Shown one piece after another: positions 1 to 10,429 of a stretch of DNA of 64,000 nt. Positions within the stretch are counted from its first letter, which is position 1; each line of letters starts with the position of its first letter. The translations under genes and the position numbers were made by a program. The notes beneath the pieces were generated by a model. That model made no database searches, was not told where the DNA came from, and saw only the letters and a program-made list of their open reading frames with translations. Origin of the DNA: Boswellia sacra (taxonomy: Eukaryota; Streptophyta; Magnoliopsida; Sapindales; Burseraceae); contig SNVD02012234.1 in NCBI GenBank assembly GCA_013180625.2, positions 372,001-436,000 of the forward strand, read 5' to 3'.

Positions 1-307
1 ATATTAAATAATACAGTATGTATTTGGAGACGGAGGGAAAGGGAAAACAGAACCCTCAACTTAAAGATTAAGTAGCATCACAAAAAAAAAAAAAAAAAAA
101 AAAACAGGAGCAAATCAGATGAAAAAAAGATCACCATATCAGATAAAAAATTGTGAGATATGCATATAGATTAGTCAATAAGGCCAAGTGATATCATCCA
201 CAATATACACAAACAGAAGGAGACTCCGAATATCAAGAACTTGACAAGTTTTAAAAGCCCCCCAAATAAAAAGGTCCAAAAGCCATGGATATCATAAAAT
301 GAAAAAC

Positions 308-1305
308 CTGTTGGTTAATTGGTGCTCCTCCATAAGCAACCACAACTTTAACACCAGTTTGATAGGAAAATTTTCTGGCCTCCTCATGTATCTGCATAGA
401 AATCATAATTGAAATAAGATTATGATTGCCAGCTCTAAAATTTTGCAGTCCAATCACGGGCATCATGTAAATGATCCAATCCACCATCTCACCTGACAGG
501 AAAGCTCTCTTGTAGGCGCAAGAATCAGAGCAAGAGGGTAAACAGTTCGTGCTCCACGTGGTCTCTGAACATACTGCTCGCGCATTATCCCACTAATAAT
601 CGGAAAGCAAAAAGCAGCCGTCTTACCCGACCCTGTTTGAGCACATGCCATTAAATCCCGCCCTCCAAGCGATATAGGAATTGCATGACGCTGAACCGGA
701 GTTGGTTTAACATACTTGCATCTCTTAATATTAAGATTCAATCCCTCCCCTAAATCTATCTCTGCGAATGTATTAACAGGAGGTGGCACATTATCCCCAC
801 TCGTCTCCACCGGAATATCCTCATACGCATCAAAATTTATACCTGTATTTTCTTGTGCATTAAATGCCTGCTCTGTACCATCGTCATCACCAAATGGGTT
901 CACTTCCCGCTCTCTCCGGTCCCATCCTCCACTCCGATTACTCCATCCACCACCTCTACCACCAGTGCCATAACTTTGACCACCAGAACCATAACTTTGA
1001 CGCCCGTAATCCGACCTCGAACCACCATTGCCCCAGCGGGGCCCACTAGAAACAGGTCCACCATAAGAACTAAATGTTGCTGGTGCTGGTGCTGGTGCTG
1101 GTGCTGGGGCGGGGGCAGGGGTGGGGTTTGGAGCTGGAGCTGGGAGATCAGACGAAGGTGGCTTGTTGCGAAGATGCGGGGGAACGTAGGTTGACCTAGT
1201 AGGACGCTGTGAGGAGATAGGATTGTTATTAAATGAAGCAGAGGCAGCAGCAGGCACATCCTCAGGTGGGGAATTAGCCACAGAATCAGCCCATGAAGTT
1301 CTCAT
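308..1305 (-). CDS. RH11/RH37: DEAD-box ATP-dependent RNA helicase, DDX3/Ded1 type (RH11/RH37/RH52 group), 5' part
   Basis: Partial gene running off the left edge. Exon 1 is 1305–493 (271 codons, donor CAG|GTGAGA); exon 2 is 391–308 (28 codons, ending INQQ). Seen: start MRTSWADS; YVPPHLR at about residue 40, the short motif of DDX3/Ded1 proteins; a Pro-Ala run coded by a GCTGGT-type microsatellite; an Arg/Gly/Ser-rich stretch; the Q-motif region (FAEIDLGEGLN, KYVKPTPVQ); motif I AQTGSGKT; motif Ia PTRELS; then YGGAPINQQ. The DEAD box and helicase C domain lie outside the window. Family role: ATP-dependent RNA unwinding in translation initiation and RNP remodelling. The first in-frame ATG upstream of the conserved start lies in the leader and gives an unrelated hydrophobic extension, so 1305 is preferred. 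The neighbouring PP2A and LPPD genes suggest the RH11 member, but RH37 and RH52 are not excluded. Confidence 0.93.
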
Positions 1306-1985
1306 ATTTGCAGAAATTAATCTCCAAAGAGAGCTGCTCGTGAATTGTAATACGAAGATCAAAAACCTGAAGAATACCACAATGCAACTACTATCAACCT
1401 TGATATAACAAAACAAAGTCAAATTTACAGATATCAACCTCACTCAGAGTTCAATCCAACCAAAACAAATTACTCGTAAAAATTAAATAATAATAATTAA
1501 CAAGGAGATCGAACAGAGAATTCCCAAATAAAAATAGTAAAAACATAAAACTTCAACAAAAAATTAAAAAGCTTACTACAGCAAAATAAAAAAGATAATT
1601 TTTTGTAAATGTAAATAAATAAACAAAGCCAAAAACAGAATTTACGATAAATTTCTCAAAAATTGAGAAGATTAAACACAAATTTGAGAAAGAAAATCCG
1701 TGACAAAATCGATAAAAAAATAAAAAATCAGATAAAATTTAAACAAAAATTTAAAAAAAATTAAAAAAAAACCTAGATTTTGTACTGTAGAGAGATCGGA
1801 GACGAAGCAAAAATATAGGTCCCGAGATTTTTTATTATTTTCTGAAAAATAAAAATAAAAGACAAATTAAGTTTACCTTGTTCGAACTTTCAGAGGAGAT
1901 CAAATATCTTTCTTCTTCTTTTCTTCTTCTCTTCCTTTCTTTTCTTTTCTTCTCTTCTGCTCGTCTTGCGTGTGTACAAATAGGA
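1306..1985 (-). promoter_or_regulatory. Helicase 5' leader with probable leader intron and purine-rich tract
   Basis: On the minus strand a GAA/GAGAA-rich stretch (plus-strand CTT/TCT run, about 1900–1960) lies just downstream of the likely transcription start. A donor CAAG|GTAAAC fits near 1877, and an acceptor TTCTTCAG fits near 1367. This would give a leader intron of about 0.5 kb in a very AT-rich stretch. CT/GA microsatellites in plant leaders are common. No clear TATA box was picked out. Confidence 0.45.
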
Positions 1986-3042
1986 GAAATTTCAAAATAA
2001 AAATAATAAAAAAAAGGTGAAAGTAAAAGTTAAAATAAAAAATAAAAATAAATATTGCAAAACAACAACTAAGAAATATAAAAACGAATAAAATTAAAAT
2101 TGTCCGTACAACCTGGGGCTGGCGTCATAAAATGAACCTTCGCCAACAGTGTTTAATTCAAATTAAAAAAGGTGAAATTTTTACGTTAATTAATTGATGT
2201 TCCTCGTTTGATTTTGCCATATAACCACTGGTCGCTGTTCACTGGTTTAGCGTGAATTTTTCGACCTGTTTTTTATTAATGCAACTGTTAAATTGGCAAT
2301 TAATTTCTGTAATTTAATTTGATAATTATTATAATGTTGTCGGTGAATCCGACTTTGGTGCGCGTGGGGCCACGGCGGAAGGTGATTGGAGGTTGGCGAA
2401 CGATGTCTGTGGGACACTTAGCACCAGATATTTCGTGCTGTACTTGCTTTTTCGCTTGATGGATGGGATGGATTTCTCTCTCTTTGCAATAAAGTAGACA
2501 GTCTCGCCCTATATTTTGGGTGATACATTTTCTCGTTTTTTTGTTTCTAGAAAATTTAAAATGTCATGCACAAAACTAAATTCTTTTTAGAAATAAAAAA
2601 TAGCTAAATTTATAGTGTTTTTGGGAAATAAATCATTAACATAGTTTAACAATAATGCAAAAAGTTATAATTAAAAATATAAAATTCTACTTCAAATTGG
2701 ATAAAAATCATAATTCCAATTAAGTAAAATCAAAATTTATATTTTGTAATTCCAACCTAGAAATTCTATAAATATTTGTATTAAAATTAAATTAAAATTG
2801 AAATTGTGGTTCACTCTAACTTGGATTTTTTTTCCAGATGATAGCAACAAAAACTTAAACTATTTTACTTCATGAGCGATTGAATCAATTGATACGTCTA
2901 ATAGATTATTTGATTTGCTGGTGAAGAATGGGATAAACAACTGTTATTATATAAATTAATAATAACATATTTTTAATTATAAAAAAAAGATATATCCGTA
3001 AATAGATGTATGTGGTGCGGAAATTATACTTGTTATTAATTT
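1986..3042. other. AT-rich intergenic DNA upstream of the helicase
   Basis: No gene is seen. A short GC-richer patch lies at about 2340–2410. The rest is A/T-rich without a convincing reading frame, RNA gene or repeat. Confidence 0.5.
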
Positions 3043-4213
3043 TAGGGAATATTTCACAAATGACCCCATATTATGACCTAATCTCCAACCAACCCCACTC
3101 TTTTGAAAATAGGCAATAATAACCCTGTCGTTTACTACTCTATTAACTTGATTAACGTTAAGGGTATACTGATAACATTGATAACTTTGATTAAATATAA
3201 TTAATTAAAAGAAAATAAAATTTTTAATCGACCCCTAAAACAAATGAAACAGTAACAACACCCCTAACATATATTCACGAGCTACTACCATAACTCTAAA
3301 CTTATACCTCCACACCTGCACCACCGCCTTCGAACCTAGCACAACCACCATCAAACCAGTTATCCGTTCATCAACCTTGTGATACCGGCAACCAAATCCC
3401 ACCAACATTCTTTTACCAATTATCCTTTCACTCTTCATTGTCAAATACTCATCAAAATCCCCAAATAAAAAAAGAAAAAAAATTAAGAAAAAGAGATTGA
3501 AGGTCCAAATGCATGCATCATCACCCGAAGCTTCTGTAATTCGAAAACCATACATATTGCAAAGTTTCATGTCAGCGTGCCATACATCCATCAACCAACA
3601 CCATCTTCAGAATCCAAAGCCCGCCAAGTCTCCCCACTTCCTTCGTTGCCGCCGCCACTACAAATCGACATATGCTCCTCCTACCGATCAATATCGCCAA
3701 CATTCGCTGCTTTACCTAATGTTAAAGAGGCTGGCAATGGTGGTTGCCCGATTTTGGGAGGGTATAAGCGATGTTGTCCACGATGGATGGGTCTTGACGA
3801 TGGCAAATTCGGTGGTGGGCGACGGGTAGGTTTTATGGTTGTGGCGGTTGTGCTATATGAGAGATTGGGGTTTACTTTTGTGTTTTTTTTATTTAACAAA
3901 CATCAAATTTAGAATAAACTTTTTTTGTTGTATTATTCACCCAAAACAAAGAATTAGCATAGCGGTAAGGTGGAAAGATTTTGCTTAGATGTCCTGAGTT
4001 TGAATCCCATGAGCGTAAATATTTTCATATGTCAAATTTAGTAAAAAGACTTATTTACCCCTAAACTGGTTAACGATTTCTAATGAAAACCAACGTTGGG
4101 GTTATTTCTGATTATTCTAAAAAAAAATGAGGTCATTTCTCTTTATTTTCAAAAAGGTGCGGTTAGTTGTGATATTTGGTCACAATATAGGGTTATTTCT
4201 GAAATGTTCCCTA
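3043..4213. mobile_element. Non-autonomous long-TIR element 1 (Mutator-like)
   Basis: The left end TAGGGAATATTTCACAAATG and the reverse complement of the right end, TAGGGAACATTTCAGAAATA, align and stay alignable for about 85 bp, to CTTTTGAAAATA on the left and TTTTTGAAAATA on the right. Internal reading frames (3235–3594 minus; 3497–3912 plus) show no known domain and no transposase. A direct repeat AATTT flanks the ends with a one-base ambiguity, so the target duplication is unresolved and the superfamily rests on TIR length and style. A tRNA-like motif sits next to the right TIR. Confidence 0.7.
3955..4007 (+). other. tRNA-like A-box/B-box pair inside element 1
   Basis: TAGCATAGCGG (3955–3965) fits the Pol III A box, and AGTTTGAATCC (3997–4007) fits the B box with two mismatches. 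The spacing is tRNA-like, but no cloverleaf forms. This looks like a tRNA-derived or SINE-derived module embedded in the transposon, not a tRNA gene. A similar pair lies next to a TIR of the 38.4-kb element. Confidence 0.45.
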
Positions 4214-4526
4214 ATTTGTAATTACCATGAAATTTAAAATATGAATATAATTTCAATATTATATATATTATAGTTTAACTTCAATTGAGGCATTTATAAT
4301 TTTTTAATATGATAATTTATTGCATTATGAGACTTTGACAAAAGAGGTAAGTCTGAATCTGTGATTTATTCTTATAAAAATAAAGATTAAATCACCATTA
4401 TGTCCTTGAGATTTTGAAATAGAAATTCGTCGTCACGATTTGATAAAAATTCTCTATATATATGGGCAATCATCCGAAACTAACCCTAAATACATATTTT
4501 ACCCTTAAACTGATAGCACTAAAAAC
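4214..4526. other. AT-rich spacer between two long-TIR elements
   Basis: No gene, RNA or convincing repeat is seen. Mostly A/T-rich sequence between the two elements. Confidence 0.5.
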
Positions 4527-4909
4527 TAGGGAAAATTCGAAAAATTAACCAAATTAAGTGACTTGTTTGAAAAGTAACGTTATTTATAAAAATTTTGATG
4601 CCATGAACATTTTCACTACGAAATTATTCCAATGTCATTTCTTTATTAAATAGGACAAACAATATATTTTCTTCCTATCTTCTTTATTTTTAAACAAAAT
4701 CTTCGTTACATAACAATATTTTACACAATATATTATATTTTACACACGGTTTGTCACATATTTGTTGTCTAAATGACACTAAACAACACGATATTAGCTT
4801 GAAAAAAAATAAACCGAACTATATTTTCAGTGATCTGAGTAGTTCGATGCAAAAAAAAAAACTCGAATTTTTTAGAGAAAATCTGGGTTCTTTGTTGAGA
4901 AAGACGACG

Positions 4910-4939
4910 ACTCGACAATGCTTTTCGTCATTGTCGAGT
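4910..4939. repeat. Perfect 11-bp inverted repeat (hairpin)
   Basis: ACTCGACAATG (4910–4920) and CATTGTCGAGT (4929–4939) are exact reverse complements around an 8-nt loop, inside long-TIR element 2. The arm belongs to the CGAGTGTCGA-like repeats of this element, so it is probably element structure and not a cellular terminator. Confidence 0.7.
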
Positions 4940-5101
4940 GTCGATTGCCCTGTCAGAAACCAAATCCGATAGTGAAAGAGAGGTGTTGGATACTGTCAAA
5001 TTTACGTGATCAATAAAAATTGACACATGATGTCGAACGTCGAACACCTAATCAGACTAAGAAATTGAGAATCGAGTGTCGACTTAATTGTAACTTACTA
5101 C

Positions 5102-5897
5102 GGGTGGCAATTTGGGTTGACACGCAAACCGACAAGACACGACACGAAAATTTACAGGTTTAGATTTGCCTTAATTGTGTTTGTATTATATTCGTGTCAG
5201 AATTTTTAACTTGTTTAATAATCGTATCGTATTCATGTCGAGCGCCTTCAACCTGCGAACACGATTATGATACGAATCTGTTTATGATATGCATATATAT
5301 TAAACATGATTGACACAAATATAAATTAAAACACGATTAACACGATTATTGACATGAATAATATTTTATAATTTTTACACATATTCAATAGTACAAATTA
5401 GAAATTATAATATTTTATTATATTAACACAACTAGAATGACACTAGACACATCACCTTTAATTTCTAATTTCCTAAATAAAATATTAAGGTTTGTATCGC
5501 TTTTTGATATTTAGCTTTGTTTAATTTTATATATTATTTATAGCTTTTTTATTTAAAAATAGATTTTAATGTATGATCGTGTAATAATCATGTTATAACT
5601 GTAACCGTATCATAATCATTTAGTAATTATAATCGTATCGTAACCATAAACTGATTGTGTCAATCGTGCAAACCTGTCATAATTGTGTTAGACGGGTGTT
5701 CGTGTCTAACACAAATACAACCCGTTTGTTATTTATGTTTGCGTATCGTATCGTGTTACCTATTTAATAATCGTGTCATATTCGTGTTGACCCTTCATGA
5801 CACGAATAATAAACGGGTCGTATTCGTGTCGAGTTAATCTTTGTCGTATCACAGCTCGACTTGACGCGAATACAACCCATGAACACGAATTGCCACC
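5102..5897. mobile_element. Non-autonomous hAT-like element with 8-bp target duplication
   Basis: The termini are GGGTGGCAATTT and its counterpart AATTGCCACC. The interior is rich in ACACGA / CGTGTC / GGGTCGTATTCGTGTC words, a composition I recognise from widespread plant hAT derivatives. The flanks CTTACTAC (5094–5101) and CTTACAAC (5898–5905) form an 8-bp target duplication with one mismatch, as expected for hAT. No transposase is coded. It sits inside long-TIR element 2. Confidence 0.75.
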
Positions 5898-6276
5898 CTT
5901 ACAACTGACACTCGACAACCCTTGCCATCGAATGTCAGTTACACGCAATCCAACACTTGGCATTTGCTCATCTAAACTCGTCAAGTGTCGAGTGTGAAGC
6001 CAGACTAACACTTGCAATCTTCTACCTCCATTCATCAACTTTAAAAATCACTATTTTTGTGTATGCGTTTGTGAAGGGGCTTGAAAATGGGGAAGATTTG
6101 ATTATGGGTATTGGCTATAGAGGAAATGAAAGAGGTTATTTCTCACCCAAAAGGGTCATGGCATCAAAATATTTAGAGAGTAAGTCATTTTTCAATAAGG
6201 CCCCTTAAATTAGATCATGTTTTGAATTTTTCCTACAAACTATAATCAAAGACAAAGTAGAAAATTATGAAAACTA

Positions 6277-7324
6277 AGAGTTGGTTTTTTTCATTTAACA
6301 CTTTTTAATATTTATTGACTCTTAACACTTATCAGTATTTATTTTGTATCACTTTATAATATGTTTATTTTTAAATTTTTAATAAGTCTTAAATTGACAA
6401 AGTAATTTAAATATGACATATTTATCTTTATTATAGAAATTAAAATATATTGATAGTTAATATATTATATATATTAAATAGCTTACAAAATTAAATCAAA
6501 ATAAGAATAGTAATAAATAATAAACTTATCTATTGAATAAACATATCTATTAAAATGGTAAATAATAATATAATAATTAATACTATGATAAATATTGGTA
6601 ATAAATATTAAAAATACAAAAAGTAACAAATATACAAAAAAAAAATCATTTTAATACATTTGAAAAATTTGAAAAGTCATTAGCTCTTTTGCCAATTGCT
6701 TACTACTGTTGTCCTCCATCGTCAATCGTTGCTAGCCATTGTCAATTCCCATCATTCGTCAGTGAAATTACTTCAACTACAGCAAGGTATACATCCAAAT
6801 GACCGCCGTTCGACGATCTATTCAACCATATAGATTTTAACGATGAGTGATGCTTCATTTCACCATGGAAGGTTGGAAATGATTCGAGTGTTCGAATCGT
6901 TTTCAACCTCTTACAGCTAAACAAAACATCATTGACTATTGGTAGTTATATGATTGTGTAGATCATTCAAAGATGATTGTTTTAGTGTAATACATTTTTA
7001 TCGTTGGAGTAAATTCACTTGTTGATGCTGCTGGCAGCAGCCGACAATGGCGGACGGCAACATGTTACTAATTTTTATTTAATTCAATAATATAAATGAA
7101 AATAATTAGTAAATGTTATATAATTTTTAATATTATATTAAATTTTACAATAGAAAATATAAGAGTATTTTTGTAAAATCAATTCATATATTTATCATTA
7201 GAAAAAGTGATAAAATTTCACTTTTTTTTATTAAGTGCTAAACTTGAAAACAAACAAAAAAAAAATTAACACTTAAATCTTAATCTATTAAGACTTAAGT
7301 GAAAAGTGAAAAAAACAAAGAGCC
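6277..7324. mobile_element. AT-rich TIR element with a GC-richer core
   Basis: The left end (AGAGTTGGTTTTTTTCATTT then CACTT) and the reverse complement of the right end (GCTCTTTGTTTTTTTCACTT) match over about 30 bp with the shared core GTTTTTTTCA. The flanks are AT-rich. The core (about 6690–7070) is clearly more GC-rich, with GCTGCTGGCAGCAGCC and CGCCGTTCGACG. No transposase is seen, and the outermost bases and target duplication are not resolved. Confidence 0.5.
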
Positions 7325-7609
7325 CATAAGGAAAGCCGTTATCGAAAGAAATAAGAAAATATAACAGGTAATAATCAAGTTGAAAGTTCTTTTTATTTTT
7401 TAAAAATAAAATTATAGAATCTTTTAAAATCTTTAATTGTTTATCCAAGTTCAAAAGTAAATCAAAAATATATATTTATTTAAAGTGTAAACATCCAATG
7501 GAATTATAACGGTGAAATGTTGATCCAGTGGTATCTAGGACTTATAGACCACAATGTAGCATATCATACCACACAAAAGATATTTCTTTTGAGAAATATA
7601 CATGAATAA
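7325..7609. other. AT-rich spacer before the copia element
   Basis: No gene or repeat recognised. It ends with AATAA (7605–7609), the left target duplication of the copia element. Confidence 0.5.
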
Positions 7610-8394
7610 TGTTGTTATCAACGTGCATGTGCCATGCACATGATATTTTTGTCCAACTTGTGATAAAACAAGGATATTATATTGTTTCTTATTTTACTGT
7701 TTCTAGAAGTATATTTTAGGAAGTATTTAATTTATAATACATATCTTCTTAGATTATGACATTATTTAATGTATCCTAGTTAAAATAAAAGAATATTTAT
7801 TTGTGTCCTAATTCCTTGAGGAGTTAACTATATCACTTCCTTTTATATTTATCTTTATCCTAATAAGAGTTTGATTAGGATTTTTATATGATTTCAAGGA
7901 GATATCAATCAGATATCCCAATATATATAACGATTATGTTTTCATAATATATGTATGTTGGTTGTGTGAGTTTAGGTCACGGCATTCCAAGGATTAAGAG
8001 GAGAGCTTCAAAGCAAATTGGAATGCTTCATTGATTTGATTTTATGAGTGTTTTATTCATGTATGAGAGATTATAATCGTACATGAATTGTTGATTAGGT
8101 TTGTCTGAGTTAGTATACATTTGAGAGAACTTGCGAGTTAAGTGTTTATGTAATTCAGTGTCAGACGTCGTGGTTTAAGATTTACTTAACAGTGTATTGT
8201 TAAGTTATCTGCGACAGAGAGTGAGCAGTGTCACTAGAGTTTAAGATCTTAGCCAGATTTTGTTTTACAAAGATTAGGTCAGTGTGTGAGAGTGAGTCAG
8301 CACTTATAATCAAACCACGTAAAATCCTCTTGTGCCGGTTTACTTTACAGTTTACTGTTATATTACTTATAACTGCATACTTCTAGAACTTACA
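7610..8394 (+). repeat. 5' LTR of the copia element (785 bp)
   Basis: Begins TGTTGTTATCAACG and ends CTTACA. It contains a TATA-like stretch CCCAATATATATAACG (about 7917) that is conserved in the 3' LTR and is the probable promoter. An inverted repeat CATGTGC/GCACATG lies near its start. It lacks the 74-bp segment present in the 3' LTR. Confidence 0.93.
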
Positions 8395-8396
8395 AT

Positions 8397-8408
8397 TGGT
8401 ATCAGAGC
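8397..8408 (+). promoter_or_regulatory. Primer-binding site, complementary to initiator tRNA-Met
   Basis: TGGTATCAGAGC lies two bases after the 5' LTR end. This is the standard plant copia PBS for the 3' end of initiator methionine tRNA. Confidence 0.95.
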
Positions 8409-8457
8409 AGGTTTACTGATAGACAAGTGAAGAAAACGATCATGTTGATCTGGAAGG

Positions 8458-10380
8458 ATGGAGTTAATTCGCAATGGAGGATCCGAAACACAACCACCTA
8501 TTCTTGATGATGGTAATTATCCATATTGGAATGTAAGAATGATGATGTATATCAAATCTCTTGATAATTGGGTATGGACTAGTGTGCTTAAAGGATGGAC
8601 ACCGCCAACAAAGTTGAATACTTTTGGTGATGTTGAACCCAAACCTGAGGAGGAATGGATTGATGAAGAATACCGACGTTCAAGTTGGAACTTAAAGGCA
8701 CTCAATGTAATTTTTGCTGCAGTGGACTTAAATAATTTTGGACAGATTTCTAGGTGCAAAGTGGCCAAAGAAGCTTGTGACATACTTGAGGTAAAACATG
8801 AAAGTACAATATCTGTTAAAAGATCTAAATTGATGAGACTGAATTCTCAATTTGAAAATTTGATTATGCATGAAGATGAGTCAATTTCTGAGTTTTACTC
8901 TAAGTTATGTCACATCACAAATTCTGCATACATGCTTGGCAAAACTTTCACTGATACAGAAATTGTTAGCAAAATAATCAAGTCTATTTAAGATAAATTT
9001 CAACCTAAAATTTCAGCCATTGAGGCAGTTAAAAACACTGATGAAATGAGAGTTGATGAACTGATTGGTATTCTTCAAAATTTTGAAATTAATCAGAGTA
9101 CTAGGAAGTAAAAAGGAAAAAGCATTGCATTCAATGTCAAAACTGAAAAATCTGATAATGAAAGTAATGATGAACTTGATGAAACTGATTCTAAACAGAT
9201 TGTTTTTCTAACAAAAAATTATGTTAAGTTCATGAAAAATAATTTCAGAAAAAAGAATCAAGGAAAGCCATCAAACTCAAATGAAGATAAGTTCAGGAAA
9301 TTCAACAAGGAGAATGACAAGAAGAAATTGAAGCAACCTGATAAGAAAGGACAGATTCAGTGTTATGAATGTTCTGGTTATGGGCATATTCAGTCTGAAT
9401 GTGCTAATGTCAAGAAGAAGAACAAAGGCTTAATAGCTACCTAAAGTGATGAATCAGAATCTGATTCGGATGATCAAGAATGCATGAGTAATTTTGTTGC
9501 ATGCACAGCATCAGCAGCTGATAAAGGGAAAGCTGTTATGACTAACATAACAGAACACTGCAGAACCAATGTTGTTCATTCAGATGAAGAAAATGGTCCA
9601 GAATACTATGAAGAGTTGTTAGAGACTTATAATGCACTCTATAGTGAATGGCTGGATCAGAAGGAAAAAATCAAAACCTTGAAGAAGGAGATTGAAGTGC
9701 TGACATGTGAAAAATCATATGCTGAAAATCGTATCACAGAACTGGAGATTGTTTTGACTGACAAAACAACATATATCGAGAAAATTACAACAGAACTGAT
9801 TGAGAACAAGAGATGTGTTGATCAATTTAGAATTGGGTCAGCTAAACTTGATCAGGTCTTGAGTCTTGGAAGAGACAACTCCAACAAACATGGATTGGGA
9901 TATATAGAAGGTAATGTTGCATCCTCTTCAACAACAGTGTTTGTAAAAGATACAACATCAGGTAAAAATTCTGAACCTAACTCAATAAGGTCAAGTCCTA
10001 GTTCAAAAAGCAATGAAACATTTGTTTCTCCTCTGAGTTCTTTCAAATCCAGTCCTGAAAAAGTAAGAAGATTCATTTCAATTTGTTATTTTTGTGGTAA
10101 AAAGGGACATATTAGGCCTATATGCTTTAAATTATTGAATCTTTTACATAAAAGATCAAAACAGTTCAAACTGTTATCAAAGTCACAACTGCAGTGGGTT
10201 AAGAAAGAGAGGACAGTATGCAATGTTACTTTTACTGCTCTTAAACAATCTTCTAACAATTTGTGGTATTTTGATAGTGGCTATTTCAGGCATATAATTG
10301 AAAATAAACAGTTTTTGAAAAATTTTAAAGCATGCAGGAAGGAAATGTCACTTATGGAGATGGAGCAAAGAGTAAGATAA
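8458..10380 (+). pseudogene. Copia gag with coiled-coil extension and protease start, disrupted
   Basis: The frame opens with MELIRNGG and carries the UBN2/DUF4219-type copia gag signature (GNYPYWNVRMMMYI). In-frame stops occur at 8989–8991, 9107–9109 and after 9441. A CCHC knuckle CYECSGYGHIQSEC lies at about 9360. From 9484 a Glu/Lys-rich predicted coiled coil is followed by a second knuckle, CYFCGKKGHIRPIC (about 10084), and the protease motif WYFDSG (about 10264). The reading frame is lost at about 10380. In the intact family this is one polyprotein that packages RNA and cleaves itself. Confidence 0.9.
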
Positions 10381-10429
10381 TTGGCAAAGGCACTTTAAAT
10401 GTTAAAGACTACCCAAATTCCAAAATGTC

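Larger units (their letters stand above)
4527..6235. mobile_element. Long-TIR element 2 (Mutator-like) hosting a nested hAT element
   Basis: The left arm starts TAGGGAAAATTCG, and the reverse complement of the right arm starts TAGGAAAAATTCAAA. The arms remain alignable for roughly 110 bp and share an unbroken ATTTTGATGCCATGA core (left about 4594–4608; right about 6160–6175). The interior has no transposase. It carries several dispersed copies of a CGAGTGTCGA-like motif and is interrupted by the hAT element at 5102–5897. The original element would be about 0.9 kb. No clean target duplication was found. Confidence 0.65.

Noticed and set aside
20..45. GGAGACGGAGGGAAAGGG, resembling a Stowaway-type MITE end
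   Set aside because: Only one end could be present and the rest is outside the window; too short to call.
716..1408. Several open frames on the plus strand and other minus frames across the helicase N-terminus
   Set aside because: They are shadows of the repeat-rich (Pro-Ala, Gly-rich) exon and show no domain; the helicase frame explains the region.
3235..3912. Opposed open frames of about 110–120 codons
   Set aside because: They lie inside a TIR element, overlap on both strands and match no known family; treated as transposon interior.
3955..4007. A real tRNA gene
   Set aside because: Box A and box B fit, but no acceptor or anticodon stems pair.
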